Counted from the stretch's first letter, positions 1 through 9,358 are shown. The stretch is 64,000 bases of DNA from Burkholderia multivorans ATCC BAA-247 (GCF_000959525.1 NZ_CP009831.1:558001-622000), one strand, 5' to 3'. Made by a program: numbers and translations. The notes: a model not told the origin generated them from the sequence alone.

Positions 1-1
1 C

Positions 2-865
2 GCCGCCGATGCGATCGGGCTGCGCGGTATCCGCCGCTTCATGCCCGATCAGCACCGTACGTTCTTTGCGCAGCTGCCGTTCTTCGTGGTCGGCGGCGTC
101 GATGCGGACGGTCAGCCGTGGGCGACGCTGCGCGTCGGCGAGCCGGGCTTCGTGTCGTCGCCCGACGCGCGCACGCTGACGATCGCGGGCGGCACGCTGC
201 CGGACGATCCGCTGGCCGGTACGTGGTACGCCGGCGCGCTGCTCGGCGGACTCGGCATCGAGTTCGCGACGCGGCGGCGCAATCGCGTGAACGGCGTCGT
301 GCAGGCGGTGGACGGCGACGCGCTGACGATCGCGGTCGAGCAGAGTTTCGGCAACTGCGCGAAGTACATCCAGGCGCGCACGCCGACCGCCGCGCCGCAC
401 GACGGGCACGCGCGGCCCGCGACGCAGCGGTCCGACCGTCTCGGCGACGACGATCGCACGCTGCTCGCGCAAGCCGATACGTTCTTCGTCGCGAGCGCGA
501 ACGCGTCGGCCGAGGCGGGCGTCGCGCGCGGCGCGGACGTGTCGCATCGCGGCGGAATGCCGGGCTTCGTGCGCGTCGAAGATGCGCGGACGCTGGCGAC
601 GCCCGATTTCAGCGGCAACCGGCTGTTCAATACGCTCGGCAACCTGCAGCACGACCCGCGCGCCGGGCTGCTGTTCGTCGACTTCGGGCGCGGCGATCTG
701 CTGTACGTGGCCGCACGCGCCGAGATCGTCTGGGACGGGCCGCTCGTCGCGTCGTTCGACGGCGCGCAACGCGTCGTGCGCTTTCATGTGACGGACGTGC
801 GGCGTACTGCGGCCGTGCTGCCGTTCCGCTGGTCGCCGGTCGAGCGCGCGCCGCAGTTCAAGTAG
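2..865 (+). CDS. PPOX-type FMN-binding (pyridoxamine 5'-phosphate oxidase-related) protein, 5' partial
   Basis: The reading frame is open from the left edge, so the true start lies outside the window. The ATG at 41 is probably internal, because the residues before it read as continuous protein. Two split-barrel-like halves are visible: one early (around FFVVGGVDADGQPWATL) and one later (around MPGFVRV and GLLFVDF). This matches the family of flavin-nucleotide-binding proteins related to pyridoxamine 5'-phosphate oxidase, which are often fused to or next to ferredoxin-reductase modules. The substrate is unknown. The fold is inferred from sequence resemblance only. Confidence 0.75.
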   Translation, partial: AADAIGLRGIRRFMPDQHRTFFAQLPFFVVGGVDADGQPWATLRVGEPGFVSSPDARTLTIAGGTLPDDPLAGTWYAGALLGGLGIEFATRRRNRVNGVVQAVDGDALTIAVEQSFGNCAKYIQARTPTAAPHDGHARPATQRSDRLGDDDRTLLAQADTFFVASANASAEAGVARGADVSHRGGMPGFVRVEDARTLATPDFSGNRLFNTLGNLQHDPRAGLLFVDFGRGDLLYVAARAEIVWDGPLVASFDGAQRVVRFHVTDVRRTAAVLPFRWSPVERAPQFK

Positions 866-992
866 CGCGCTAGTACCCTGCGGCATGCGGCCGCAGCGCG
901 CGTGCTGCGCAAAAATCGCGCGCAACTGCTTCTTTTTCCGCAGGCCTGTCGGACCGACGATAGCGTCAACCGATAGACGAAAGGAGCACACC

Positions 993-1196
993 ATGAAGCT
1001 GTTCAGCATGATCCGCCTCGTTCTGTGGAGTTTCTTCGGCGTACGCAACAGCAAGGCGCACGCGTCCGATCTCGCGAACGTCAACTTCACGCTGCTGCCG
1101 TTCGTCGCGATCGTGCTCGCGCTGCTCGTCGGCGCGGCGATTTACGGCGTCGTGCACCTGGTCGTCGATCCGACCGTGACGACGCAGGGGTTTTGA
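993..1196 (+). CDS. DUF2970 family small membrane protein
   Basis: A 67-residue protein. The start at 993 is chosen because AAGGAG at 981-986 sits at ideal spacing; a longer in-frame extension to 885 has no ribosome site. It begins with a short amphipathic stretch containing WSFFGVR, typical of DUF2970, and has one hydrophobic membrane segment near residues 34-55. The family is common in Burkholderiales and has no known function. It stands alone between the flavoprotein and the long leader of the TonB receptor operon. Confidence 0.75.
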   Translation: MKLFSMIRLVLWSFFGVRNSKAHASDLANVNFTLLPFVAIVLALLVGAAIYGVVHLVVDPTVTTQGF

Positions 1197-1638
1197 GCGC
1201 GGCACGCTATCGCGCCGCCCGCCGCGCCCGCTGTCGCTCGCGCTCGACCGTCAGCCGTCCGTCCTCCCTCCGCCGCCGCCGATTTCCCGGCCCCGCGCCG
1301 CGCGCGCGGTAAAATGCGCGCCACGCCGCGATGCCGCGCGCCATGCGCATGCCCCGTTGCCTAAACGGCGCTTCTGCCCGCATCGCTCGCCCATCGCGGC
1401 ATCGAAGCGTTCCCCGCATGCCCGACCGCGCAATTGCGCCGGCCGCCGCCCGTCCGACGAACGGATCGACGGCGGCGCCGGCGTTGCGCGTCGCGCGCAT
1501 CCGATGTCCGATCCCGCGTTTTCCCGACCGAGCGGCGCGTACGCGTGCGCATCGTCCGGCTCGTCCCGCGAACGGCGCACGGAGGCGCACTCGGCGGGGC
1601 GCGCCGTGCAGCTTCGTAACGTGTTTCGACAGGATCGA
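1197..1638. other. 442-bp leader upstream of the TonB receptor operon
   Basis: No gene is supported here. A possible -10 hexamer, TAAAAT, lies at 1310-1315. A small CCGTT/AACGG inverted repeat occurs shortly downstream, near 1354. I looked for thiamine (THI-box) and cobalamin riboswitch core motifs because of the downstream genes and found none. The in-frame open extension upstream of 1639 is most likely chance in GC-rich DNA. Confidence 0.3.
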
Positions 1639-3918
1639 ATGGCGAGTGCGCCATCCATAACCATGACGGTAAGCAAAACAACCGCGCGGCGTACGCCACG
1701 GCGCCGCGCGAATGCGGGCCTCTGCGCCGGCCTCGGCATCACGCTTTTCGCGGCGCAGGCCGTCGCGGCACCGGGCGACGCGCCCGCATCGGGCGCCGAA
1801 GCGACGCCCGCAGCGGCCGCCACGGCGGCACCCGATGCGACGCTGCCGGCGATCACGGTCAGCGGCGCACGCGGCCATACCTATCGCGCGCGCGAAGCAT
1901 CGGTCGCCGGCTTCGACGACGCGCCGCTGCTCGACACGCCCGCGTCGGTCAACGTCGTCACGCGCGCGCAGCTCGACGATCAGCAGGCGAAGCGCTTGAG
2001 CGACGTCGTGCGCAACGACGCGTCGGTCGTCAACGACTACGCGCCGGTCGGCTACTTTGAAGGCTTCGCGATCCGCGGCTTTCCGGTCGACCTGGCGAGC
2101 GCGATCCGGATCGACGGGCTGACGGTGTCCGGCGAGCAGAACGTGCCGCTCGAGAACAAGGAACGCGTCGAGATCCTGAAAGGGCTGGCCGGCATCGACA
2201 GCGGCGTCGTCGCGCCGGGCGGCGTGATCAACTTCGTGACCAAGCGCTCCGCGAACGTCGCGAGCGTGACGGCCGGTGTCGACAGCCGCGGCTCGACATC
2301 GGCGGCCGTGGACGTCGGCCGGCGCTTCGGGCCCGACAACCAGTTCGGCTTCCGCGTGAACGCCGCGAAGGAAAACATGCACTCGTATATCGACGGCACG
2401 AACGGACGCCGCACGTTCGGTTCGATCGCCGCCGACTGGGACATCAGCCCGCGTGCGAGCCTGCAGCTGAACGCCGAGTTCCAGCAGTGGATCCAGCGTT
2501 CCGCACCCGGCTATCAACTGCTCGGCGGCACCGTCGTACCGTCGGTTCATACGACGTCGAAGGCGCTCGGCACGCAGCCGTGGGCGAAGCCCGTCACGAC
2601 CGATGCGCTGAACCTGAACGCGCGCTTCGACTATCAGTTCAACGACGACTGGAAAGCGTATATCGCCGCCGGCCGCAGCCGCACGATGATCGACGACAAC
2701 AGCGCGTTCGCATACGGCTGCTACTACGCGGCGAGCTGCGCGGCCGGCACGACGTCGCCGTTCTTCTTCGGCGCGAATGGCGACTACGACGTGTACGACT
2801 TCCGCAGCCCCGGCGAATATCGCCGCAACGACGACGTGCGCGCGGTGACGACGGGCAAGTTCGCAACCGGGCCGCTGCGGCACGAGCTGACGCTTGGCGT
2901 GAGCGTGCAGCGTCGCGTCGTGCACATGGCCGAGGCCGTGTACAAAGACGTGGGCAGCGAAAACATCTATGGGCCGGACATGACGTTCTCGCCATCGCCC
3001 GATGTGCCGGGCCCGTCGTATCCCCAGCTCGACGCATGGCAGTACGGAGTGTTCGGGCTCGACCGCATCAGCATCGGCGAACACTGGCAGGTGCTCGCGG
3101 GGGGCAAGGAAGTGCTGCTGCGTCAACGCAGCTGGGACAGCATCGACGGCCCGGCCACGCGCACCGATCGTTCCGTGTTCTTGCCGCAGGTCGCGCTCGT
3201 GTACAAGCCGGTGCGTGCGTTGTCGCTCTATGCGTCGTACAGCAAGGCGCTGTCGCTCGGCGATCAGGCGCCCGTGCGCGCGACCAATGCGTATGCGTTC
3301 CTGCCGCCGGTCGAATCGCATCAGGTCGAAGTCGGCGCGAAGTACGACTGGCTCGACCGGCTGAGCCTGACGGCCGCGCTGTTCACGATCAGCAAGCCGT
3401 TCCAGTTCGCCGATCCCGATGCGTCGGGCAGCAGCTACACGTTCGTGCAGCGCGGCACGCAGCGGCATCAGGGGATCGAGCTCGGCGCGGCCGGGCGGCT
3501 CACCGAGCGTCTGTCGCTGACCGCGAGCGTGGCGGCGATTCGCGCCCGCGCGTACGATTCGGGCAGCGCCGCGTACGAGGGACACCAGATCATCAACGTG
3601 CCGGCGCTGCGCGCGTCGCTGTATGCCGACTACGCGGTGCCGGGCGTCACGGGGCTCGACGTGCTCGGCGGCGTCGAGTACAGCGCGAGCCGCAACGCGA
3701 ACGAAGAAGGCACCGCGCGCGTGCCGTCGTGGTTCGTGTTCAATCTCGGCGCGCGCTATACGACGAAGATCGCCGGTCATCGCACCGTGTTGCGCGTGTC
3801 GGTGGACAATCTGTTCAACAAGTTCTACTGGCGCGATGCGGGCGAGCAGCAGGGCGACGCGTATCTGTTCCCCGGCGCGCCGCGCACCGCCCGCGTGTCG
3901 TTGACCTATGATTTCTGA
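1639..3918 (+). CDS. TonB-dependent siderophore-type outer-membrane receptor
   Basis: About 759 residues. An arginine-rich N-terminus and hydrophobic signal segment (around GLCAGLGITLFAAQAVAA) precede a plug domain with the usual features (LLDTPASVNVVTR, RGFP, KERVEILKG, GGVINFVTKR). A 22-strand-type barrel follows, ending with the aromatic C-terminal signature LTYDF. It should import a bulky or scarce ligand across the outer membrane using TonB energy. It is immediately followed by pnuC and a small-molecule kinase gene, so the ligand may be a vitamin or nucleoside rather than an iron chelate. The start could also be the ATG at 1663; AGGA at 1631 favours 1639. Confidence 0.85.
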   Translation: MASAPSITMTVSKTTARRTPRRRANAGLCAGLGITLFAAQAVAAPGDAPASGAEATPAAAATAAPDATLPAITVSGARGHTYRAREASVAGFDDAPLLDTPASVNVVTRAQLDDQQAKRLSDVVRNDASVVNDYAPVGYFEGFAIRGFPVDLASAIRIDGLTVSGEQNVPLENKERVEILKGLAGIDSGVVAPGGVINFVTKRSANVASVTAGVDSRGSTSAAVDVGRRFGPDNQFGFRVNAAKENMHSYIDGTNGRRTFGSIAADWDISPRASLQLNAEFQQWIQRSAPGYQLLGGTVVPSVHTTSKALGTQPWAKPVTTDALNLNARFDYQFNDDWKAYIAAGRSRTMIDDNSAFAYGCYYAASCAAGTTSPFFFGANGDYDVYDFRSPGEYRRNDDVRAVTTGKFATGPLRHELTLGVSVQRRVVHMAEAVYKDVGSENIYGPDMTFSPSPDVPGPSYPQLDAWQYGVFGLDRISIGEHWQVLAGGKEVLLRQRSWDSIDGPATRTDRSVFLPQVALVYKPVRALSLYASYSKALSLGDQAPVRATNAYAFLPPVESHQVEVGAKYDWLDRLSLTAALFTISKPFQFADPDASGSSYTFVQRGTQRHQGIELGAAGRLTERLSLTASVAAIRARAYDSGSAAYEGHQIINVPALRASLYADYAVPGVTGLDVLGGVEYSASRNANEEGTARVPSWFVFNLGARYTTKIAGHRTVLRVSVDNLFNKFYWRDAGEQQGDAYLFPGAPRTARVSLTYDF

Positions 3919-3951
3919 TCGCCGCGCAGCGGCTACCCAGGAGCCCATACG

Positions 3952-4563
3952 ATGTCCTCCCTCGAAATCGTCGGCGTGATCGTCAGCGCGCTGGCGATCT
4001 GGCTGACCGCGAAGCGGCGGATGCTGTGCTGGCCGGTCGGACTCGCGTCGGTCGCGCTGTACGGCTGGATCTTCTTCGACGCGAAGCTGTATTCCGACAT
4101 GCTGCTGCAAGGTGCGTTCGCGGTGCTGCAGGTATACGGCTGGCGCCGCTGGCTCGCGCAGCGTACGCTCGAGGCGAGCGGCCACGCGGCGCCGGCCGGC
4201 GACGTCGCGCCCGTCACCGGCGTGCGGCCGCGGCAAATGCTGCCCGACCTGATCGCGGCCGTGATCGGCAGCGCGCTGCTCGGCGGCATGATGGCGCGCT
4301 GGACCGATGCGGCGCTGCCGTTCGTCGATGCGTCGCTGACGGCGTTCAGCCTCGTCGCGCAATACTGGACCGCGCGGCGCTATATCGCGTCGTGGGGCCT
4401 GTGGATCGTCGTGAACGTCGTGTACGTCGGGATGTTCGTGTTCAAGGCGCTGTATCTGACGGCCGGGCTCTATGCGCTGTTCATCGCGCTCGCCGTCATC
4501 GGCTGGCGCGACTGGAGCCGCACCGCCGATGCGCTGCGCGCCGACGCGCGCGCGGCACACTGA
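3952..4563 (+). CDS. pnuC: PnuC-family vitamin/nucleoside transporter
   Basis: A 203-residue integral membrane protein with about seven hydrophobic segments. The PnuC signature regions are recognisable: WLTAKRRMLCWPVGLASV near the N-terminus, YGWRRW, and the C-terminal WRDWSR. PnuC and PnuT proteins move uncharged nicotinamide riboside, thiamine or related compounds by facilitated diffusion. Trapping depends on phosphorylation by a cytoplasmic kinase, which fits the adjacent APH-fold kinase gene. An RBS-like AGGAG lies at 3940-3944. The specificity cannot be read from the sequence. Confidence 0.85.
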   Translation: MSSLEIVGVIVSALAIWLTAKRRMLCWPVGLASVALYGWIFFDAKLYSDMLLQGAFAVLQVYGWRRWLAQRTLEASGHAAPAGDVAPVTGVRPRQMLPDLIAAVIGSALLGGMMARWTDAALPFVDASLTAFSLVAQYWTARRYIASWGLWIVVNVVYVGMFVFKALYLTAGLYALFIALAVIGWRDWSRTADALRADARAAH

Positions 4564-4596
4564 TCCACGCGATTCAATTACGGAGCGACGTCGTTC

Positions 4597-5772
4597 ATGT
4601 CATTTCCCCTCGAGCCGGACGGTCCTGCCGCACGCGAGGTCGCACCGCCGCAGTTCGGCGTCGACGGCGAACAGGCCGAGCGCGACTGGCCGCTGATCAC
4701 GCACGACGAAGTCGCGGCCGTGCTCGCGCGGATCGACGGCGCGGGCGTGCCCGCGCGCCTGACCTGGCACAGTCCGCGGCCGTTCTCGGCGGCGGTGCTG
4801 GTGCGCACGGACGACGAGCGCGCGTTGTTCGTCAAGCGTCACCACGCGAGCCTGCGCGACGTCGAAGGGCTCGCCGAAGAGCACCGCTTCATCGCGCATC
4901 TGCGCGCACACGGCTGCCCGGTGCCCGACGTGCTCGCCGGCCGCGACGGCGCGACCGCGTTTGCATTGGGCGACTGGACGTACGAAGTGCATGTCGTCGC
5001 GCCCGGTGTCGATGCGTATCGCGGCGTGATGTCGTGGAAGCCGTTCGCGCATCCGTCGCATGCCTATGCGGCCGGCCGCGCGCTCGCGCAACTGCATCGC
5101 GCGTCGGCCGGCTACGATGCGCCGGCGCGGCCGATTCGCACGCTGCTGTCGAGTTTTCGCGTGCTGTCGAGCGCGGATCTGGCCGGCGCGCTCGAACGCT
5201 GGGTCGAGGCGCAGCCGCTGCTCGTGCGTGCGCTCGGCACGCGCGACTGGCGCGCGGACGTCGCCGCGACGATCGGGCCGTATCACGCACGCATCGTGCC
5301 GCTGTTGCCCGCGCTGGCGCCGTTATGGACGCACGGCGACTGGCATGCGTCGAACCTGCTGTGGACCGATGCGATGCCCGGCGCGCAGGTGTGCACCGTG
5401 CTCGATTTCGGATTGTCGGACCGCACGTGCGCGGTGATGGACGTCGCGCTCGCGATCGAGCGCAACATGATCGACTGGCTCGCGCCGGCCGACGCACGGC
5501 GCGTCGAGTACGAGCAGATCGATGCGCTGCTCGACGGCTACGAGTCGCTCGATCCGCTCGGCGACGACGCCTATGCGGCGCTCGTCGCGCTGCTGCCGAT
5601 CGTACATACGGAATTCGCGCTGTCGGAAGTCGCGTATTTCGGCTGCATCGTGAACGCGCCGGACATCGTCGACGTCGCGTACGACGGCTATCTGCTCGGC
5701 CACGCGCGATGGTTCGGCGGCCGCGACGGCCGGCAGCTGCTCGACTGGCTCGAGCAGCGCCGGCGCGGCTAA
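4597..5772 (+). CDS. APH-fold small-molecule kinase (phosphotransferase enzyme family)
   Basis: A 391-residue protein with the catalytic loop HGDWHASNL at residues 246-254 (Asp248 as base, Asn253) and the metal-binding LDFG at 269-272. These are the hallmarks of aminoglycoside phosphotransferase/choline kinase/ThiK-like enzymes. Nothing marks it as a resistance enzyme. Its position 33 bases behind pnuC suggests it phosphorylates and traps the imported vitamin (thiamine or nicotinamide riboside being the leading guesses). A weak GGAG at 4581-4584 precedes the start. Confidence 0.8.
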   Translation: MSFPLEPDGPAAREVAPPQFGVDGEQAERDWPLITHDEVAAVLARIDGAGVPARLTWHSPRPFSAAVLVRTDDERALFVKRHHASLRDVEGLAEEHRFIAHLRAHGCPVPDVLAGRDGATAFALGDWTYEVHVVAPGVDAYRGVMSWKPFAHPSHAYAAGRALAQLHRASAGYDAPARPIRTLLSSFRVLSSADLAGALERWVEAQPLLVRALGTRDWRADVAATIGPYHARIVPLLPALAPLWTHGDWHASNLLWTDAMPGAQVCTVLDFGLSDRTCAVMDVALAIERNMIDWLAPADARRVEYEQIDALLDGYESLDPLGDDAYAALVALLPIVHTEFALSEVAYFGCIVNAPDIVDVAYDGYLLGHARWFGGRDGRQLLDWLEQRRRG

Positions 5773-5827
5773 CGCGGCCGCGCGTGATGCGCGCCGGCTG
5801 CGGCGCGTCTCGCGCGCGGCGGCCCGA

Positions 5828-7123
5828 TCAGACCTGTGCGAGCGCCTGATCGAGATCGGCGATCAGATCGTCGATATGCTCGATGCCGATCGACAGCCGC
5901 ACCGTTTCCTCCTTCACGCCGGCCTTCGCGAGTTCGGCCGGCGACAGCTGCCGATGCGTGGTCGATGCCGGATGCGTCGCGAGCGATTTCGTGTCGCCGA
6001 TGTTGACGAGCCGCGTGAACAGCTTCAGCGCATCCTGGAACTTCGCGCCACCTGCGCGGCCGCCTTTCACGCCGAACGTCAGCAGGCCCGGCGCACGTCC
6101 CGACAGATAGCGCGCGACGAGCGGATGATCGGGATGGTCGGGCAGCCCCGCATAGTTGACCCACTCGACGCGTTCGTGACGCGCAAGATGCTGCGCGATC
6201 TTCAGCGCGTTGTCGCTGATGCGCTCGATGCGCAGTGCGAGCGTCTCGATCCCTTGCAGAATCTGGAACGCGTTGAACGGCGAGATCGCGGCGCCCATGT
6301 TGCGCAGCGGCACGACGCGCGCGCGGCCGATATACGCGGCCGGCCCGAACGCTTCCGTATAGACGACGCCGTGATAGCTGACGTCCGGTTCGTTGAGCCG
6401 CTTGAAGCGGTCCGCATGGTCGGCCCACGGGAACCTGCCCGAATCGACGATCGCGCCGCCGAGGCTCGTGCCGTGACCGCCGAGATACTTCGTCAGCGAA
6501 TGCACGACGATGTCGGCGCCGTGCTCGAACGGGCGCAGCAGATACGGCGACGGCACCGTGTTGTCGACGATGAGCGGAATGCCGTGGCGATGCGCGATGT
6601 CGGCGAGCGCCGCGATGTCGGCGATGTTGCCGAGCGGATTGCCGACCGATTCCGCGAAGATCGCCTTCGTGTGCGCGTCGATCAGCGGTGCGAACGATGC
6701 GGGGTCGCGCGGATCGGCGAAGCGCGTCGTAATCCCGTATTGCGGCAGCGTATGCGCGAACAGGTTGTAGGTGCCGCCGTAGAGCGAACTGGCCGCGACG
6801 ATGTTGTCGCCCGCTTCCGCGATCGTCTGGATTGCATACGTGACGGCTGCCTGACCCGACGCCAGCGCGAGCGCGCCGACGCCGCTCTCGAGCGCGGCGA
6901 GCCGCTGTTCGAGCACGTCGGTCGTCGGGTTCATGATGCGCGTATAGATGTTGCCCTGGACTTTCAGGTCGAACAGGTCGGCGCCGTGCTGCGTGTCGTC
7001 GAATGCATACGCGACCGTCTGGTAGATCGGTACCGCGACAGCGCGCGTCGTCGGATCGGGGCGGTAGCCGCCATGGACGGCGAGCGTTTCGAGCCGCCAC
7101 TTCGAAGAGGCCTGATCGGTCAT
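5828..7123 (-). CDS. metY: O-acetylhomoserine aminocarboxypropyltransferase (sulfhydrylase)
   Basis: About 431 residues of a Cys/Met-metabolism PLP enzyme. It converts O-acetylhomoserine plus sulfide to homocysteine. Family signatures include ALASGQAAVTYAI, the substrate-phosphate region GGTYNLF, and the PLP-lysine motif VHSLTKYLGGHG. The length of about 430 residues, longer than MetB or MetC, fits MetY. The start is placed at MTDQASSKW, position 7123, behind a GGAG on the minus strand; a 16-residue upstream extension is not expected in this family. Confidence 0.92.
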   Translation of the reverse strand: MTDQASSKWRLETLAVHGGYRPDPTTRAVAVPIYQTVAYAFDDTQHGADLFDLKVQGNIYTRIMNPTTDVLEQRLAALESGVGALALASGQAAVTYAIQTIAEAGDNIVAASSLYGGTYNLFAHTLPQYGITTRFADPRDPASFAPLIDAHTKAIFAESVGNPLGNIADIAALADIAHRHGIPLIVDNTVPSPYLLRPFEHGADIVVHSLTKYLGGHGTSLGGAIVDSGRFPWADHADRFKRLNEPDVSYHGVVYTEAFGPAAYIGRARVVPLRNMGAAISPFNAFQILQGIETLALRIERISDNALKIAQHLARHERVEWVNYAGLPDHPDHPLVARYLSGRAPGLLTFGVKGGRAGGAKFQDALKLFTRLVNIGDTKSLATHPASTTHRQLSPAELAKAGVKEETVRLSIGIEHIDDLIADLDQALAQV

Positions 7124-7256
7124 GCGTGCTCCGTCTGTTGTTGTGATGATCGGGCGATTATAGGAGCGCACCGGGCGCGAAGCTTAGAACGAATGGTGCG
7201 TTGCTTATCCGCGCAGCGCGCATAGAATGCGTTTTTCCGCAGACGAAAGGTGTGCG

Positions 7257-7925
7257 ATGGATCAGGATCAGTGGAACCGTGTGGACGCGTATTTCTCGGC
7301 GACGCTCGTGCCGTCCGACGATGTGCTCGATGCCGCGCTGGCGGCGAGCGAGGCGGCCGGGCTGCCGGCGATCAACGTCGCGCCGAATCAGGGCAAGCTG
7401 CTGCAACTGCTCGCGACGATCCGCGGCGCGCGGCGCATTCTCGAGGTCGGCACGCTCGGCGGCTACAGCACGATCTGGCTGGCGCGCGCGTTGCCGCCCG
7501 GCGGCCGGCTCGTGACGCTCGAGCTCGATCCGGCGCACGCGGCGGTCGCGACGCAGAACATCGCGCGCGCGGGCTTCGCGGATGTCGTATCGGTCGTCGT
7601 CGGCAGCGCGAAGGACAGTCTCGCGCGGCTCATCGCCGACGGTGAGGCACCGTTCGATTTCATCTTCATCGACGCGGACAAGGACAACAACCACGTTTAT
7701 CTCGATGCGGCGCTGAAGTTGTCGCGGCCGGGCACGGTGATTGTCGTGGACAACGTCGTGCGGCGCGGGCGCGTGGCCGATCCGGACAATCGCGATCCGG
7801 ATGTCGTCGGCGTGCGGGAAGGGTTCGCGCGCATCGTCGCCGAGCCGAAGCTGACGACGACGGCCGTGCAGACGGTCGGGCAGAAGGGGTGGGACGGGTT
7901 TTCGATTTCGATTGTGGGCGAGTGA
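7257..7925 (+). CDS. SAM-dependent O-methyltransferase (caffeoyl-CoA O-methyltransferase-like)
   Basis: A 222-residue class I methyltransferase of the methyltransf_3/COMT type. The SAM-binding motif ILEVGTLGGYSTIWLA lies near residue 62 and the metal-binding acidic region FIFIDADKDNN near residue 137. Such enzymes methylate catechol-like hydroxyls; the natural substrate here is unknown. It is transcribed divergently from metY, which hints at a link to sulfur/methyl metabolism but proves nothing. Start chosen at 7257 with GAAAGG at 7245-7250. Confidence 0.85.
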   Translation: MDQDQWNRVDAYFSATLVPSDDVLDAALAASEAAGLPAINVAPNQGKLLQLLATIRGARRILEVGTLGGYSTIWLARALPPGGRLVTLELDPAHAAVATQNIARAGFADVVSVVVGSAKDSLARLIADGEAPFDFIFIDADKDNNHVYLDAALKLSRPGTVIVVDNVVRRGRVADPDNRDPDVVGVREGFARIVAEPKLTTTAVQTVGQKGWDGFSISIVGE

Positions 7926-7967
7926 TGCGATCGCAGCGTGCCCGCCCGGCGCGCATCGCGCGGCCGT

Positions 7968-8735
7968 TCACACGCGACAAATCGCGATGATCTCCGCACT
8001 CGTCGCGTCGTCGAACGGCGCGCCTTGCCAATCGCCGTACCAGTCGACCGCCGAGAAGCCGGCGGCCGCCACGCGCTCCTGCAGCTCGCGCTGCGCGATG
8101 AACCGCAATCGGCTCGCATGCGTGACGCGCGTGTCGTCGCGCACGAAACGATAGTGCGTATCGAACGAGACGATCGGCCCTTCGACCGCATGCGACACGT
8201 GCTGCAGCTCGACCGCGCCGAACGTCGGCGAATCGACGCGGCGCGCCGACTGCTGCGGCGTCCACGCGCGCCAGGGTTCGAGGCGGGGGTTGCGCGTCTC
8301 GAACAGGAAGCGCCCGTCCGGCGCAAGCACGCGGCGTACGCCGCGCAGCATGGCGTCGATCGCGTCGTCGGTCAGCAGGCACTGGAACGCGTGCCCCGTC
8401 ATCGCGGCCGCATCGAACGGCGCGCCGGGCGGCAGGTCGTGCAGGTCGCAGGCGGTCCAGCGCACCGCGTCGGCGCCCGGCTGACGTCGCGCGTAGTCGA
8501 TCATCGCGGGCGCCGGATCGATCGCGACGACGTCGTGCCCGGCCGCCGCGAGCCGGCGGGCAAACGTGCCGGTCCCGCAGCCGACGTCGAGGATGCGCTG
8601 CGGTGCGGCGCCGATGCGCGCGGCGTAGAACATGAAATCGTGATCGCCCGCGTTGAACAGGTCGTAGACCGCGACGAGACGCGCATCCGTGTACAGCGTT
8701 TCATCGGCGGGCGCGACGGCCGTGCGGCGCGTCAC
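7968..8735 (-). CDS. class I SAM-dependent methyltransferase
   Basis: A 255-residue protein with motif I ILDVGCGTGTFARRL, an acidic residue ending motif II (VVAIDPAP), and the Methyltransf_25-like layout. The best start is a GTG at 8735. It overlaps the TGA stop of the upstream LysE gene (GTGA), which implies translational coupling. Longer extensions would run through the LysE gene and are rejected. The substrate is unknown; coupling to an exporter suggests the two act on the same or a related small molecule. Confidence 0.8.
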   Translation of the reverse strand: MTRRTAVAPADETLYTDARLVAVYDLFNAGDHDFMFYAARIGAAPQRILDVGCGTGTFARRLAAAGHDVVAIDPAPAMIDYARRQPGADAVRWTACDLHDLPPGAPFDAAAMTGHAFQCLLTDDAIDAMLRGVRRVLAPDGRFLFETRNPRLEPWRAWTPQQSARRVDSPTFGAVELQHVSHAVEGPIVSFDTHYRFVRDDTRVTHASRLRFIAQRELQERVAAAGFSAVDWYGDWQGAPFDDATSAEIIAICRV

Positions 8736-9358
8736 CGCTGCTGCACCGCGACGCGCAGACCGAGCGCGATGAAGATCGAGCCGATGATCTTGCCCTGCCA
8801 GCGCGTGAGCCACGTGAGCCGCTTCACGATGCGGCCGAGCGGACGGATCGAGCACGCGATCAGCGTCGTGTAGAGCGAGCTGAGCACGACGAAGATCAGC
8901 CCGAGCACCGCGAACTGCACGAACGTCGAGCCACGTTCCGGGTGCACGAACTGCGGCATGAACGCGAGAAAGAACAGCGCCGTCTTCGGGTTCAGCACTT
9001 CGGCGGGAATCGCCTGCAGATACGCCTTCAGCGGCGTGACCGGCGACACCTTCGGCAGCGACGGATCGGACGGCTTGTCGAGCAGCGCGCGCACGCCGAG
9101 ATAGATCAGATACACGGCGCCGACCCATTTGACGACGTTGAAGGCCAGCGCGGACGTCATCAGCAGCGCGGACAGCCCGACCGCCGCGAACAGCGTATGC
9201 ACGAAGTCGCCGCTCGCGACGCCGAGGCCCGTCATGATGCCGGTGCGGCGGCCGCCCTGCACGGTTCGGCTCAGCACGAGCAGCACCGCGGGACCGGGAA
9301 TCAGGAAGAGACCGAGGACGACGGCGGTGAAGGTGGTCAGCGTGGTCAGGTCGAACAT
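8732..9358 (-). CDS. LysE/RhtB family amino-acid exporter
   Basis: A 208-residue membrane protein with six hydrophobic segments. The family's N-terminal signature is present (FLIPGPAVLLVLSRTVQGG) as is the central PAEVLNPKTALFFLAFMPQF. LysE/RhtB proteins export amino acids or related metabolites by proton exchange. It overlaps the downstream methyltransferase start by four bases, so the two are one operon. The start at 9358 follows the family's usual N-terminus. Confidence 0.88.
   Translation of the reverse strand: MFDLTTLTTFTAVVLGLFLIPGPAVLLVLSRTVQGGRRTGIMTGLGVASGDFVHTLFAAVGLSALLMTSALAFNVVKWVGAVYLIYLGVRALLDKPSDPSLPKVSPVTPLKAYLQAIPAEVLNPKTALFFLAFMPQFVHPERGSTFVQFAVLGLIFVVLSSLYTTLIACSIRPLGRIVKRLTWLTRWQGKIIGSIFIALGLRVAVQQR

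Noticed and set aside
1197-1638. Thiamine or cobalamin riboswitch ahead of the TonB receptor/PnuC operon
   Set aside because: None of the core motifs of these riboswitches could be found; only a weak hairpin is present.
1207-4560. A 1117-codon open frame on the minus strand opposite the TonB receptor and pnuC
   Set aside because: Arg/Ala/His-rich shadow frame produced by GC-rich codon bias; the plus-strand genes have clear domains and start sites.
4026-5849. A 607-codon plus-strand frame across pnuC and the kinase
   Set aside because: Low-complexity Arg/Ala composition and overlap with two well-supported genes in another frame.
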